A program made the translations under genes and the position numbers. A DNA stretch of 64,000 nt from an uncultured Candidatus Nemicrothrix sp. (GTDB taxonomy: Bacteria > Actinomycetota > Acidimicrobiia > Acidimicrobiales > Acidimicrobilacustridaceae), in NCBI GenBank assembly GCA_903867185.1, contig CAIPQK010000171.1:1-64000 (forward strand), in the 5' to 3' direction. The notes below the pieces were generated by a model, which saw only the letters and a list, made by a program, of their open reading frames with translations, did not search any database and was not told the origin of the DNA. Shown here in pieces: positions 1-9,395 of the stretch (positions within the stretch are counted from its first letter, which is position 1; every line of letters starts with the position of its first letter).

Positions 1-456
1 CGAACCTGCCATCGGATAGAGCGACCGCTTGACTTCGCTCACTGCGAAACGAGCGCCCTTACCCGCAACGCGGATATCAGTGCCTTGCAAGAGTTCCGTT
101 CCGCCAGCAAAGGCAATGCCTTCCACAGCAGCAATCAGCGGTTTCTTTGGCTGGTAGTCGCGCAATAAGCACTTCCACATGAGATTTGGATCTTCGGCAA
201 GTCGGGCGACGGTATCGATCTCGGTGTCGGCATCGGGTCCGGCGTCACCAGCCATTGCTTTGAGGTCAGCTCCGGACGAGAAGTTGCCGTCGGCACCGGT
301 GAGGATGATGGCGCGCACGTCGTCGTCGGCATCAGCCTCGACCATTGCGTCGTACATGCGCATCAACATCGCTCCAGAGAGCGCATTTAGACGCTTTGGG
401 CGATTCATTGTCATGACGAGCACGTGACCTTCGCGCTCAATAATTGCGTCAGGCAT
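1..456 (-). CDS. Enoyl-CoA hydratase/isomerase (crotonase) family, partial
   Basis: Only the N-terminal 152 residues are in the window; the gene runs off the left edge. It starts at ATG 456. The crotonase fold is recognisable from the early NRPKRLNALS segment, the oxyanion-hole segment GNFSSGADLKAM near residue 60, and the second oxyanion element KPLIAAVEGIAFAGGTEL near residues 104-121. Members hydrate or isomerise acyl-CoA thioesters in fatty-acid or related catabolism. The substrate cannot be named from this fragment, and the catalytic acidic positions lie close to the truncated end. The next gene on the same strand is nfuA, 178 bases upstream, so the two are probably separate transcription units. 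Confidence 0.88.
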   Translation of the reverse strand, partial: MPDAIIEREGHVLVMTMNRPKRLNALSGAMLMRMYDAMVEADADDDVRAIILTGADGNFSSGADLKAMAGDAGPDADTEIDTVARLAEDPNLMWKCLLRDYQPKKPLIAAVEGIAFAGGTELLQGTDIRVAGKGARFAVSEVKRSLYPMAGS

Positions 457-489
457 GGTCCTCCTCATCACGGCAGCGGTAGACGCTCG

Positions 490-517
490 GCGGAGACCAA
501 CCCGCGGATTTCTCCGC
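490..517 (-). promoter_or_regulatory. Inverted repeat between nfuA and the crotonase gene
   Basis: Arms GCGGAGA and TCTCCGC (7 bp, perfect) are separated by 14 bases in the 178-base gap between the nfuA stop and the crotonase start. It could be a weak transcript end for nfuA or an operator for the crotonase gene; no T-run follows. Nothing else is evident in the gap. Confidence 0.3.
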
Positions 518-634
518 AGCCCGATGCCCCCCGATCGGTGTCGCGACCCTAGAGGTACTTAACACTGCTGAGCAACCTGTTCGGGAGATTTTTCTCGCCG
601 GCCGCAATGCGCTCGACCGCGACAAAAGGCCGAC

Positions 635-1291
635 TCAGGTATAGAAGGGATTGTCTCCGGCGTTGTGGTCGGTGACGTCGACAACGTCGGTGACTTCAGG
701 GATTGACTCGTAGATCGATGCGGTAATGCCGTCGCGCAATGTGGCCGCGCTCATGGCACAGCCCTGACAGCCGCCGCCCATTGTCAAGAAGACCGTTGTG
801 TCGTCGACGCCGACAAGCGCCGCGAAGCCGCCGTGTTGGGCCAATCCCGGGTTGATGACCTCATCGAGGAGTTGGGTGACCTTGTCGGGGATATCGCCGG
901 TGAGTTCGATATCGCGACCTTCAAGCGGATTCACTGGCGCTGGCCGATTCGGATTCTTAATAACGAAGCCGCCTTGGCTCGACGCACGGGGAAGATCAAG
1001 CACTGCTCCGCGCATCGTGTCAATGCTGTTCGCAGCAACTACGACACTCAGTCCACCTTGCACCGAGAGATCATCTTCAGCATCAAGTTCGGAGATCGTC
1101 GCCCACCCGAGGTCGTAGGTGTAGTCGACGCCGGCCGAACCCGTGATCTCGACCCGAAGGCAGATGGAGCCGGGGTCTTCCTCGGTATCGCGAATTTCCA
1201 GAACACGGCCGAGTGCATCAGGAGCAACGGTGAGAACGAACTCGCCCGTTGCGATTGCCTCATCGGTCGCGCTTAATGAACTTTCAGACAT
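635..1291 (-). CDS. NfuA-type Fe-S cluster carrier (NifU C-terminal domain)
   Basis: A 218-residue protein in two parts. Residues 15-100 look like a degenerate A-type (HesB/IscA-like) domain without its cysteines. Residues 130-218 are a NifU scaffold domain with the cluster-binding C175-x2-C178 in GGGCQGCAMSAATL. This is the NfuA architecture; such proteins bind a [4Fe-4S] cluster at the subunit interface of a dimer and deliver it to client enzymes. I chose ATG 1291 because AGAGG lies about six bases upstream; an in-frame start 13 codons earlier has no comparable site. No isc or suf genes are adjacent, so it appears to be a stand-alone carrier. Confidence 0.9.
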   Translation of the reverse strand: MSESSLSATDEAIATGEFVLTVAPDALGRVLEIRDTEEDPGSICLRVEITGSAGVDYTYDLGWATISELDAEDDLSVQGGLSVVVAANSIDTMRGAVLDLPRASSQGGFVIKNPNRPAPVNPLEGRDIELTGDIPDKVTQLLDEVINPGLAQHGGFAALVGVDDTTVFLTMGGGCQGCAMSAATLRDGITASIYESIPEVTDVVDVTDHNAGDNPFYT

Positions 1292-1406
1292 CAGAACCTC
1301 TGCGGGAGAACTGCCGGGTGATCCCAGCACCGAGGAGAAAGGTTACCGGCCCCAGCCCCCGACCCCTCGGTTGAGCCAAAAGTTGATGATTCAGCGCGGA
1401 CAATCG

Positions 1407-2684
1407 TTAAGACAGGTAGGAACCGCGGCCAAATGCGACTGCCAACGCCAACATTGTCAGGAGCGAAAGCGGCAGAATCACCAATCGCAATTTGGGGCGA
1501 GCCACGAGAAGTTCCGCAGCCACCACGATGCACGGAAATGCTCCGAGCAGGTAGCGGCCACCACCGAAGAAGTCCTTCGTTCCCAACAGCGGCAAGGCAA
1601 TAAGCCCAAATGCGTAGACGGCGTAGGCCCAACCAAAACGTCGCTTCACCCGAGGAAGAAGAAGTAGCGCACCGAGCACGACGAGTCCATGCGCGACGTG
1701 GCTCATCGTCGACCAGGCAAAGGGATGGTGCTGAAGTTCTTCAAACAGACGGAACTTCAACCATGTTGATGGGCCAGCACCTTGATCCCAGCCTTTGCTG
1801 GCCTCGATGGTGACAAACAACAAAGGGTCGCCGAACTTGACCCAAAGAAATGCACACCAACTGCCAACGCCGAGCCAAGAGAGGAATATCGGTGCGTCGG
1901 CTCGCGTAAGCGATCGAGGATTGAACAACTGACGGACTCCGACCGCACCATGGGCACGGTTGCGGCGCTCGATAACGCGCAGCACGAGAGCAAGCGCCAC
2001 GACCAGACCCGCTGGACGTCCTGCAGTGGCCAAGATGCCCACGAGGCCAGCCCAGAAATACCGATCGCGTTCAACCAGATAAAACGCGCCAATTGCGGTC
2101 GCAATAAAAAGTGCATCGGAATAGACGACGCCATAGAGATACCAACTAAACGGAAAGACACAGAGAAGCGCCACTGCAGTGAACGCCACTACAGGTGACA
2201 CGAAAAGCTTTGCCCACTTCCGCAGAACAACCACGACCACTGCACTGCTGACGATCGTTACGAAGGTTCCAGTGATGTAGATCGTTGGGAATGCCCAGCT
2301 CAAAAGCCGGATCACAAGTGGATAGGTAGGCCAGAACGCCACCGATGACTGCACTCCCGGGAAATAGACGTATCCCTCTCGAGCAATCGTGCGGTACCAC
2401 TCCGCATCCCACCGGGCGAAGCCCCCAAACCAAACATCGCCTATTCCATGTCGAACCGGGAAGAACGGATCGTGGGCTAAGTGGTTATTTCCATACCAAA
2501 TAGCGAGCCAAACAAGAACGCCGATAGAGGCGAAGACTGCCAACGGCGTCCACCATTTGTCCATCCACGTTGGGGCTTCGTTGACCGGTGGCCCCTCAAG
2601 GGCGCGCCGGTCACGAAGCCGCGAAACAAGCCGACGACGGGACGGCTCCAAAGGAGCGAGTGTGGTGGTCGAGTTCTCAGACAT
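1407..2684 (-). CDS. PIG-V-like mannosyltransferase, integral membrane
   Basis: About 425 residues with roughly ten hydrophobic segments. After the first membrane helix comes an extracytoplasmic loop with RWDAEWYRTIAREGY, matching the acidic RWDxxWYxxIAxxGY pattern of PIG-V/GT76-type GT-C mannosyltransferases, which use a polyprenyl-phosphate sugar outside the membrane. The aspartate in RWD is the likely catalytic base. The acceptor is unknown; in actinobacteria a cell-envelope glycan or lipoglycan is plausible. I prefer ATG 2684 (MSENSTT); a GTG at 2747 in the same frame would add 21 residues. It is divergent from the ABC-F gene, and their promoters share the short gap. Confidence 0.75.
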   Translation of the reverse strand: MSENSTTTLAPLEPSRRRLVSRLRDRRALEGPPVNEAPTWMDKWWTPLAVFASIGVLVWLAIWYGNNHLAHDPFFPVRHGIGDVWFGGFARWDAEWYRTIAREGYVYFPGVQSSVAFWPTYPLVIRLLSWAFPTIYITGTFVTIVSSAVVVVVLRKWAKLFVSPVVAFTAVALLCVFPFSWYLYGVVYSDALFIATAIGAFYLVERDRYFWAGLVGILATAGRPAGLVVALALVLRVIERRNRAHGAVGVRQLFNPRSLTRADAPIFLSWLGVGSWCAFLWVKFGDPLLFVTIEASKGWDQGAGPSTWLKFRLFEELQHHPFAWSTMSHVAHGLVVLGALLLLPRVKRRFGWAYAVYAFGLIALPLLGTKDFFGGGRYLLGAFPCIVVAAELLVARPKLRLVILPLSLLTMLALAVAFGRGSYLS

Positions 2685-2771
2685 TGATTTGGGCGGTCCA
2701 TCCCCCCGATGGGCCACGTCAAACGCTAGCCGCAGTGTCGCCGTCACCGATAGAAGATCGGAGGGCGCCTC

Positions 2772-4589
2772 ATGCGCCGTAGCCTCGGGCCAATGATCTG
2801 TGTTGACGTCGACCGAGTGACCATGACCCGTCCCGGGAGGCCGCTCTTCACCGACGTGTCCCTCACCCTTTCAACGGGCGACCGGCTCGGCATCGTCGGG
2901 CTCAATGGAACTGGCAAATCCACGTTGCTGTCTGTTCTCACCGGAGAGGTTGAGCCAGAATCCGGAGCAGTGCGACGCGGCCGCGGAGTCCAGATCGCCA
3001 CCCTCCCCCAACGCCCGATCCTTCCCAGTGGAACCGTGCTCGCTGCCGTCGAAGCCGTCGCCGAACGCGATTGGGAAGCTGCCGCCGTTCTCGACCATCT
3101 CGGCATGGCGTCACTCACCGACGCCGATACCGGTCGTCTCTCGGGTGGACAAGCAAAACGAGTCGCACTCGCTCGTGCACTCGTCGCTCCCAGCGACCTG
3201 CTTGTTCTCGACGAGCCCACCAACCATCTCGACATCGATGCCATTGCGTGGCTTGAAGATCGCCTCGATAGCTACCGAGGCGGCCTCATACTTGTCACTC
3301 ATGATCGTCACGTTCTTGATCGAGTCACCACTCGCGTTCTTGAACTCGATCGGGGACGTTCCTATCTTCACGACGGCGGCTACAGCGGTTACCTCGAAGG
3401 GCGGGCACTTCGCGAAGAGCAAGCCGTCTCACAAGAGTCAACGCGCAAGAACCTTGCCCGTAAAGAATTGGCCTGGCTTCGCCGCGGTGCTCCCGCAAGA
3501 ACAAGCAAACCAAAAGCACGAATCGAAGCTGCGACCACCCTCGTTGAAACACGTGCGGAACCCGCAGCACGATCAGGAATTCCCGATCTTTATTTGGGAA
3601 CTCCGCGTCTTGGCGACAAGGTGGCCGAGATCACCGATGTCTCGTTCGGTTACGAAGGCGCGGCGCCGCTGTTCAGCAATCTTGAATTGATGCTCGACAA
3701 CCGTGAACGCCTCGGATTGATCGGGCCCAACGGTGCCGGAAAATCCACGCTGCTTGATCTCATAGCCGGTCGACGGTCACCAACTTCCGGAACCATCGAC
3801 ATCGGTTCAACGGTGCGCGTCGGCTACTACGACCAGATCGGTGTCGAACTCGATCCACGCCAACGCGTCCGCGAAGCAATCACCGGTGGTCGCCGAGAGC
3901 CCGACTGGCAAGACTCCGCGCTTCTCGAATCATTTTGGTTTGATGGTGACGCGCAATGGGCTCCAATCGAACTCCTCTCAGGTGGTGAACGACGCCGCCT
4001 GCAACTTCTTCTCGTCCTCGCACAGAAACCAAATGTCCTGCTGCTCGACGAGCCCACAAATGATCTCGATCTCGACACTCTCCGTGTGCTCGAAGAGTTC
4101 CTCGACGACTGGCCCGGGGCGTTAATCGTTGTCAGTCATGATCGTGCATTTCTGGAACGAACAGTTGCTGACGTGATCATCATGGATGGACACACCACCC
4201 CTTCCCGCAGGCCCGGTGGCTATGCAGCGTGGGAAGAGAAGCGTCGTTCCTCCATGGTTAGGGGTCGAATCGCCGATCCAGGGAAATCTGCGAGCAAAAC
4301 ATCGAATCGACCAAAATCAACTGGAGCGACAACAGCTCCGACAAGCAAAAAACCGACTCGATCCCCAAGCACCCTTCGCTTCCTAATCAAGGATCTCGAG
4401 AAAGAGATCAAGCGTCTCACCAAGACCAAAGACCGGCTCGAGACAAAAGTCGCTGAACTGGCAACTTCTGGCAACCACGTCGATCTGACCACTTCCGGCG
4501 CTGAACTGACCACTGTGATTGCCACAATCGAAGCGGCAGAAGAACAGTGGTTGCAACTGACCGAAGAGGCCGAACGGGCGTCGAACTGA
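2772..4589 (+). CDS. ABC-F family ATPase (Uup/EttA-like)
   Basis: A soluble 605-residue protein with two ABC domains and no membrane segment. The first Walker A is GLNGTGKS near residue 43 with signature LSGGQAKR. The second is GPNGAGKS with signature LSGGERRR. Each is followed by an LLDEPTN- or VLDEPTN-type Walker B. An inter-domain linker with basic residues and a C-terminal helical, strongly charged tail (about 535-600, rich in KEIKRLTKTKDRLE-like heptads) fit a Uup-like coiled coil that binds nucleic acid. ABC-F proteins act on ribosomes rather than in transport; whether this one is a housekeeping translation factor or confers drug protection cannot be told. ATG 2772 is preferred because GGAGG precedes it by seven bases; ATG 2793 is an alternative. 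Confidence 0.93.
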   Translation: MRRSLGPMICVDVDRVTMTRPGRPLFTDVSLTLSTGDRLGIVGLNGTGKSTLLSVLTGEVEPESGAVRRGRGVQIATLPQRPILPSGTVLAAVEAVAERDWEAAAVLDHLGMASLTDADTGRLSGGQAKRVALARALVAPSDLLVLDEPTNHLDIDAIAWLEDRLDSYRGGLILVTHDRHVLDRVTTRVLELDRGRSYLHDGGYSGYLEGRALREEQAVSQESTRKNLARKELAWLRRGAPARTSKPKARIEAATTLVETRAEPAARSGIPDLYLGTPRLGDKVAEITDVSFGYEGAAPLFSNLELMLDNRERLGLIGPNGAGKSTLLDLIAGRRSPTSGTIDIGSTVRVGYYDQIGVELDPRQRVREAITGGRREPDWQDSALLESFWFDGDAQWAPIELLSGGERRRLQLLLVLAQKPNVLLLDEPTNDLDLDTLRVLEEFLDDWPGALIVVSHDRAFLERTVADVIIMDGHTTPSRRPGGYAAWEEKRRSSMVRGRIADPGKSASKTSNRPKSTGATTAPTSKKPTRSPSTLRFLIKDLEKEIKRLTKTKDRLETKVAELATSGNHVDLTTSGAELTTVIATIEAAEEQWLQLTEEAERASN

Positions 4590-4621
4590 CACCACGCCCA
4601 TCACCGGTAGATTCGTAAGCC

Positions 4622-6187
4622 GTGACCGACGTCGAGACCCCCACCGAGGCGCTGCTAGATCTGCGGCGAGCTCGACGACATAACCGACTTTCTGAAGTCC
4701 ACTGGATCGACGCGCTCTACCGGGTCTACATGGTTGGACTCGCTGCAGTGATTTTCATCATGTTTGCTGTCAGTCGACTTCCAAACGATCGCCTCACGAA
4801 TGAAGAGGCTTTGCAGTTCGCCAACAAAGCACCAATGTGGCTTGGCCTTGGTTTCGCGATAGCGATCGGAATCGGATTGCGATCGGGTGGCCGCGGTGGA
4901 CCACTTGTGCTCGAGGCTCCCGTCGTTATGCATGAACTCAATGCTCCGGTGCCGCGTGAATCTGTTGTGCGCGGCCCAGCCATCAAGCAACTTCGTTTCA
5001 TGGCGTTCGCCGGAGCAGTCATTGGCGCCATCATCGGAGAAGTCTCCGCTCACCGACTTCCCGTAAATCCGGCAGTAGCAATCGCATGCGGCGCGCTGGC
5101 ATTCGCACTTGCGGGAATGTTGGCGTCGGCAACTGCCCTCGCAGCGTCTGGCCGTCGCCTTCGCTGGTGGCCTGCAAATTTCCTCGCTGCAGTCATCATT
5201 GGTTGGTCTGTTCTCGATGTCCTCGGGAAACGAACCACTTCACCATTCACGCTTCTCGCCGACATCGCGTTCTGGCCCATCGAGTTCCGGGCGCTTGCGC
5301 TCATCAGCGTCGTGCTTGTGGGAGTCGTGGTGTGGCTTGGCCTTTCGCGCATCGGCGATCTCTCGATCGAACATGCGCTGCGTCGCGCCGGACTCGTTGC
5401 ACAGTTGCGATTCGCAGTGACTCTTCAGGATGTTCGAACCGTTGTCTTGCTTCGCCGTCAGTTGTCACAAGAAAACGCCCGACTTCGTCCGTGGATCCGA
5501 ATTGGAAGGTTGAAGCGCAAGAGTTTCATTCCTCCCACTTGGAAACGTGATTGGCAGAGTTACTTGCGCTTCCCGCTCCCCCGCCTTCTTCGCATGGCAA
5601 TGCTCGGAGCCATCGCTGGCCTCTCACTCGGTGCGCTCTGGCGCGGCACGATCCCAATGATCATCGTTGCCGGACTTGCGCTTTATCTCGTTGCGTACGA
5701 CGCGTCCGAACCAACGGCGCAAGAAGTCGATCACCCCACGCGCTGGGAGAGTTTTCCTGATGCTCCAGGCGTGCTTATTCTCCAGCACATCGCGGCAGCA
5801 TTCGTCGTCATGGCATTTATCTGCCTCATCGCTGCCGCCACTGCAACACTCCTCGTGCCATTCGCAGTCGTGTGGAAGTTGGCGCTCATCATGTTCGTGC
5901 CCGTCGCACTTGCTTCTGCGGTCTCCGCAATGATCAGCACTGCCCAAGGTGCACCCGACATGGCCGGACTTGCTGGCCTTGGCCCCGATGTCATGGGCTG
6001 GCTCATGATCGCTCGACTCATCATTCCGCCAGCGATCACCATCATCGCCCTCCTCCCATTGCTCAGCGCCGGGTCCGATCCCAACGCCATCAACACCACC
6101 AAAGTCGGCAATGCAACGGTGTACTCACTGTTCGCCGTCGGCGGTGCCATCCTTTATCTGCGCACACGGAAGCCGAAGCACCTGTGA
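4622..6187 (+). CDS. Predicted ABC transporter permease (multispanning)
   Basis: A GTG-started protein of 521 residues with about ten or more hydrophobic helices, including a pair near residues 30-90 and a cluster in the last 200 residues, and a basic cytoplasmic stretch around residues 280-320. I recognise no enzymatic motif. Its stop overlaps the GTG start of the ATPase gene by four bases (GTGA), so the two are translationally coupled; this is the main reason to call it the membrane subunit of an ABC-2-like exporter. The substrate is unknown. It could also be a membrane protein merely regulated by the ATPase. Confidence 0.65.
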   Translation: MTDVETPTEALLDLRRARRHNRLSEVHWIDALYRVYMVGLAAVIFIMFAVSRLPNDRLTNEEALQFANKAPMWLGLGFAIAIGIGLRSGGRGGPLVLEAPVVMHELNAPVPRESVVRGPAIKQLRFMAFAGAVIGAIIGEVSAHRLPVNPAVAIACGALAFALAGMLASATALAASGRRLRWWPANFLAAVIIGWSVLDVLGKRTTSPFTLLADIAFWPIEFRALALISVVLVGVVVWLGLSRIGDLSIEHALRRAGLVAQLRFAVTLQDVRTVVLLRRQLSQENARLRPWIRIGRLKRKSFIPPTWKRDWQSYLRFPLPRLLRMAMLGAIAGLSLGALWRGTIPMIIVAGLALYLVAYDASEPTAQEVDHPTRWESFPDAPGVLILQHIAAAFVVMAFICLIAAATATLLVPFAVVWKLALIMFVPVALASAVSAMISTAQGAPDMAGLAGLGPDVMGWLMIARLIIPPAITIIALLPLLSAGSDPNAINTTKVGNATVYSLFAVGGAILYLRTRKPKHL

Positions 6188-6930
6188 CCTCACCATTCGC
6201 ACTACCCAAACAACCACCCACGCCGGCCACCGAGCCGCGCCTCAAGCCCGATGCTGCGTTGCAGACCCTCGACCTGTCGAAGGACTACGGCGACGGCATG
6301 GGTCTCATGAGCGAACTCGATCTCGTGATCAACAAGGGCGAGCTCGTCATGCTCGTCGGGCCCAACGGTGCCGGTAAGTCAACGTTCCTTGGTCTTGCCG
6401 CCGGCATGCTCGAACCCTCCAACGGTTGGGCCTTTATTGCGGGTAGCCCTGCTGGAACAGTTCCGGCCCGTGCTGCGCTTTCGTACCTTCCTGACAATCC
6501 TGTTCTTTACGACGATCTCAGCCTCGGCGAACACATCGAGTACATCGCCCGCTTACACAAGACCGTCGATTGGCAGGACTACGCCGATGATCTTGTCGAC
6601 ATGTTTGGTCTCGGCGATCGAATTGACGATCTTCCATCGCGATTCAGCCGAGGCCTGAAACAAAAGACTGGCCTCATTCTCGGCCTCATTCGACCATTCA
6701 CGGTGATGCTCGTCGACGAACCATTCGTCGGGCTCGATACCCCCGGTCAAGAAACGCTCGTCGAGATCATGACCGACGTCGTCGCCCAGGGCGCATCGAT
6801 CATCTGCTCCACCCACCAACTTGATTTGGTTCCCAGCGCAAACCGTTGCGTTGGGCTGCGCGACGGAGAACTGGCCTACGACGGTCCTGCAACTGCAGCA
6901 AAGATTCGCGAACTCGTCGGCGGCGAATAA
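6184..6930 (+). CDS. ABC transporter ATP-binding protein
   Basis: 248 residues starting at GTG 6184 inside the permease stop codon. Walker A is GPNGAGKS near residue 60. The signature region reads RFSRGLKQKTGLILGL, an atypical signature of the kind found in ABC-2 and YtrB-like ATPases. Walker B is VMLVDEPFVGLD, followed by a STHQLD H-loop. It should energise the membrane protein encoded immediately upstream. A much longer upstream reading frame exists but lies inside the permease gene and is not used. The substrate and the direction of transport cannot be read from the sequence. Confidence 0.88.
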   Translation: MTSPFALPKQPPTPATEPRLKPDAALQTLDLSKDYGDGMGLMSELDLVINKGELVMLVGPNGAGKSTFLGLAAGMLEPSNGWAFIAGSPAGTVPARAALSYLPDNPVLYDDLSLGEHIEYIARLHKTVDWQDYADDLVDMFGLGDRIDDLPSRFSRGLKQKTGLILGLIRPFTVMLVDEPFVGLDTPGQETLVEIMTDVVAQGASIICSTHQLDLVPSANRCVGLRDGELAYDGPATAAKIRELVGGE

Positions 6931-6933
6931 AAA

Positions 6934-7767
6934 GTGGCTGAAACGCCCTACCGCAAAGGCATCCTCTCGGAGCCGCTTGACCTCGATGGCGACACGCCAC
7001 GGTCACGACAAAAGCCGCCGGCAATTGCGGCAACTCCGGGTCTCGAAGTTGAAGTTCGCGGTACTCATTTATGGGGAGTTGTCGTTGAATGCGATTCAGC
7101 GTTCATCACCCTTCGCGACCGCCAAGGACGCGATCACAAAGTCCGATTACGCGACGGTGCTTTTGACGTAAAGGGACGCCAAGTCACACTCGTCCGCCCG
7201 AAGGCGTCATCGACTGCAGCGGCAACGCGCACTGCGTCGGGATCAGTCGCTGTTCCGTCTGCACCGGCGCGCATGGCAAGAGCGAGCCGGCTTCTTGTTG
7301 AAGGTGTGCACGACGCGGAACTGGTCGAAAAGGTTTGGGGCGATGACTTACGAGTCGAGGGCGTTGTCGTTGAACTCCTTGATGGTGCCGACAACCTCCA
7401 AGAGATCGTGCGCTCGTTCGGCCCCAGAAGCGGTCGCCGGCTCGGAGTGCTGCTCGATCATCTCGTCGATAATTCCAAGGAAACCCGCATCGCTGCTGGC
7501 GTTGATCACCCGGACGTACTCGTGACCGGCCATCCCTATGTCGATATTTGGGCTGCAGTGAAACCCTCCGTCGTCGGAATCGCGGCCTGGCCCGATGTTC
7601 CCAAAGGTCAACCATGGAAAGAAGGGATCTGTGCGGCTCTTGGAGTCGATGATCCCCGACTTTTCTGGAAAAAGATTCTCAACTCCATTTCGAGTTATTC
7701 AGACTTGCAACCACCGCTCGTCGGCGCCGTCGAACAACTCATCGACTTCGTTACTGAACCTTCGTAA
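6934..7767 (+). CDS. DUF3097 family protein, TOPRIM-like
   Basis: A 277-residue soluble protein with a GTG start three bases after the ATPase stop, so probably in the same operon. It matches the actinobacterial DUF3097 family in the ARMARASRLLVEGVHDAELV segment and the late GHPYVDIWAAVKP and WPDVPKGQPWKEGI segments. The spacing of VEGVHDAE with a later LLDHLVD is reminiscent of the Glu and Asp-x-Asp metal ligands of TOPRIM nucleic-acid enzymes; that is my inference. The N-terminal 100 residues look like a small beta-rich domain. No function is established. It converges end-to-end with the hydrolase gene, with no gap. Confidence 0.82.
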   Translation: MAETPYRKGILSEPLDLDGDTPRSRQKPPAIAATPGLEVEVRGTHLWGVVVECDSAFITLRDRQGRDHKVRLRDGAFDVKGRQVTLVRPKASSTAAATRTASGSVAVPSAPARMARASRLLVEGVHDAELVEKVWGDDLRVEGVVVELLDGADNLQEIVRSFGPRSGRRLGVLLDHLVDNSKETRIAAGVDHPDVLVTGHPYVDIWAAVKPSVVGIAAWPDVPKGQPWKEGICAALGVDDPRLFWKKILNSISSYSDLQPPLVGAVEQLIDFVTEPS

Positions 7768-8637
7768 TTACAAATCGCTATGGCGAGTGAGAAAATCGAC
7801 GACCGCATCGGTAAACGCGTCGTTGCGATCACCGGCGACCATGTGTCCGGCTCCAGACACATCCACGAATTCGACTGACGGAAATCGATCGCAAAAACGT
7901 TGTGCACCTTCGGCGCTTACGAGATCGCTGACGCGACCGCGTACCAACATCATGGGAATGCCATCGTCAGCAATTCGAGCAACCGCAGCATGCAGACGAT
8001 CAATATCGGTGACCTCCGAAGGACCCATGTCAGCAATACCCTCGCCGCCGCCAGCAAACGCTGGATCCCAGTGCCAATACCAACGACCATCACGCTCTCG
8101 AACGTTCTTGCGCAGCCCATCAAGATTTGAGGGCCTCGGTCGATGAGGGTTATAGGCCGCTATCGCATCGGCAACTTCATCCAACGAGGAAAAGCCCTCT
8201 TTCGCTTTTGCAGACATGAACTCGGCAATGCGATGAGAACCAGCTGATTCCATCTCCGGAATGATGTCGACCAGCACCACCCCACGTGCGACGCCCGGAT
8301 GAAGTTCTCCGGCAAGCAACATTGATGTGAAACCACCAAGCGACGCTCCGATAATGAAGGGAGGTTGACCGAAGGTTGAAACAACCGCTTCAACGTCACG
8401 AGCAAAGCTCACAAGCCGATAGTCGCCGCCCTCGGCCCATTCCGATTCTCCGTGGCCACGAAAATCCAACGTCACTGACTGCCAACCTTGGTCGGCAAGC
8501 GTTGTCGCTGTGCCGGCCCAGGAATGTCGCGTCTGTCCCCCACCGTGAAGAAGCAGTACCGGCGGGGCGTCGCTAGGACCTCGTTCATCGGCAACAAGGG
8601 TGATCCCATTTGCACCGGGCACTTCAAAGGTCCGCAT
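7768..8637 (-). CDS. Alpha/beta hydrolase
   Basis: 289 residues with the alpha/beta-hydrolase plan: HGGG oxyanion motif at residues 31-34, DFRGHGES near 58-65, nucleophile elbow GASLGG with Ser99, and a C-terminal catalytic His in SGAGHMV. The acid is probably the Asp of the VRGRVSDLV segment. The family hydrolyses esters, epoxides, C-C bonds and other substrates; nothing here fixes which. It is divergent from the crotonase gene across 44 bases, so the two may share regulation. Confidence 0.87.
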   Translation of the reverse strand: MRTFEVPGANGITLVADERGPSDAPPVLLLHGGGQTRHSWAGTATTLADQGWQSVTLDFRGHGESEWAEGGDYRLVSFARDVEAVVSTFGQPPFIIGASLGGFTSMLLAGELHPGVARGVVLVDIIPEMESAGSHRIAEFMSAKAKEGFSSLDEVADAIAAYNPHRPRPSNLDGLRKNVRERDGRWYWHWDPAFAGGGEGIADMGPSEVTDIDRLHAAVARIADDGIPMMLVRGRVSDLVSAEGAQRFCDRFPSVEFVDVSGAGHMVAGDRNDAFTDAVVDFLTRHSDL

Positions 8638-8681
8638 TCAACTGACGCTACCGGTCCACCAGCACGGGTAGCGTTCTCGTC

Positions 8682-9395
8682 ATGACCGACACCTCAGTGA
8701 CGTACGACCTCAATGACCGCGTCGCCCTCATCACGATCGATGACGGCAAGGCCAATGCCATTAGCCATGACATCGCGAACGGTATCCACGAAGCCCTTGA
8801 ACAAGCACGACGCGAAGCTGGTGCAGTAGTAATCGCTGGTCGCCCTGGTCGATTCTCTGCTGGATTCGATCTCTCAGTGATGACCTCAAGCCCCGAAGCC
8901 GCTCGAAATTTGCTCAAAGCCGGCGCCGACATCGCAATTGAGATCCACGAATTCCCAATGCCTGTGGTGGTCGCATCGACTGGTCACGCTCTGGCTATGG
9001 GAGCGATCTTGTTAATGGCTGCCGACACTCGCATCGGAGCAGACGGCAACTACAAAATCGGGCTTAACGAAGTTGCCATTGGCATGCCTGTTCCAAAGTT
9101 CGCCGTTGAGTTAGCCAGAACATCGCTCTCGAATGCCGCATTCACCGCTGCAGTGAACCACGCCACGGTCTACGACCCGGCCGGAGCGGTGAACGCTGGC
9201 TATCTCGATCAGATCGTCCCCGACGATGCAGTGATCTCCACCGCCCTCACTCATGCCGCCGAACTCGCAGAGCGACTTGACCCCAATGCGTTTGCTCTCA
9301 CACGCGCGAATTGTCGCGGAGCGTCATTGGAGCTCATCCGGAATGGTCTCAACAACGACATCGCGTCGTTTGTCGTCAAGATTCCTGACGCTTGA
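8682..9395 (+). CDS. Crotonase/enoyl-CoA hydratase family protein
   Basis: 237 residues from ATG 8682. Crotonase features are the ITIDDGKANAIS opening, the first oxyanion element RFSAGFDLSVM, and the second element GHALAMGAILLMAADTRIG near residue 105. It is shorter than typical enoyl-CoA hydratases (about 260), mostly at the C-terminus. The usual catalytic glutamates are not obvious, so it may be an isomerase-, hydrolase- or binding-type member rather than a classical hydratase. It is not closely similar by eye to the partial crotonase at the left edge. Confidence 0.85.
   Translation: MTDTSVTYDLNDRVALITIDDGKANAISHDIANGIHEALEQARREAGAVVIAGRPGRFSAGFDLSVMTSSPEAARNLLKAGADIAIEIHEFPMPVVVASTGHALAMGAILLMAADTRIGADGNYKIGLNEVAIGMPVPKFAVELARTSLSNAAFTAAVNHATVYDPAGAVNAGYLDQIVPDDAVISTALTHAAELAERLDPNAFALTRANCRGASLELIRNGLNNDIASFVVKIPDA

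Noticed and set aside
2905..3690. A 261-residue open frame on the same strand as the ABC-F gene
   Set aside because: It lies fully within the ABC-F gene in another frame and its translation has no family features.
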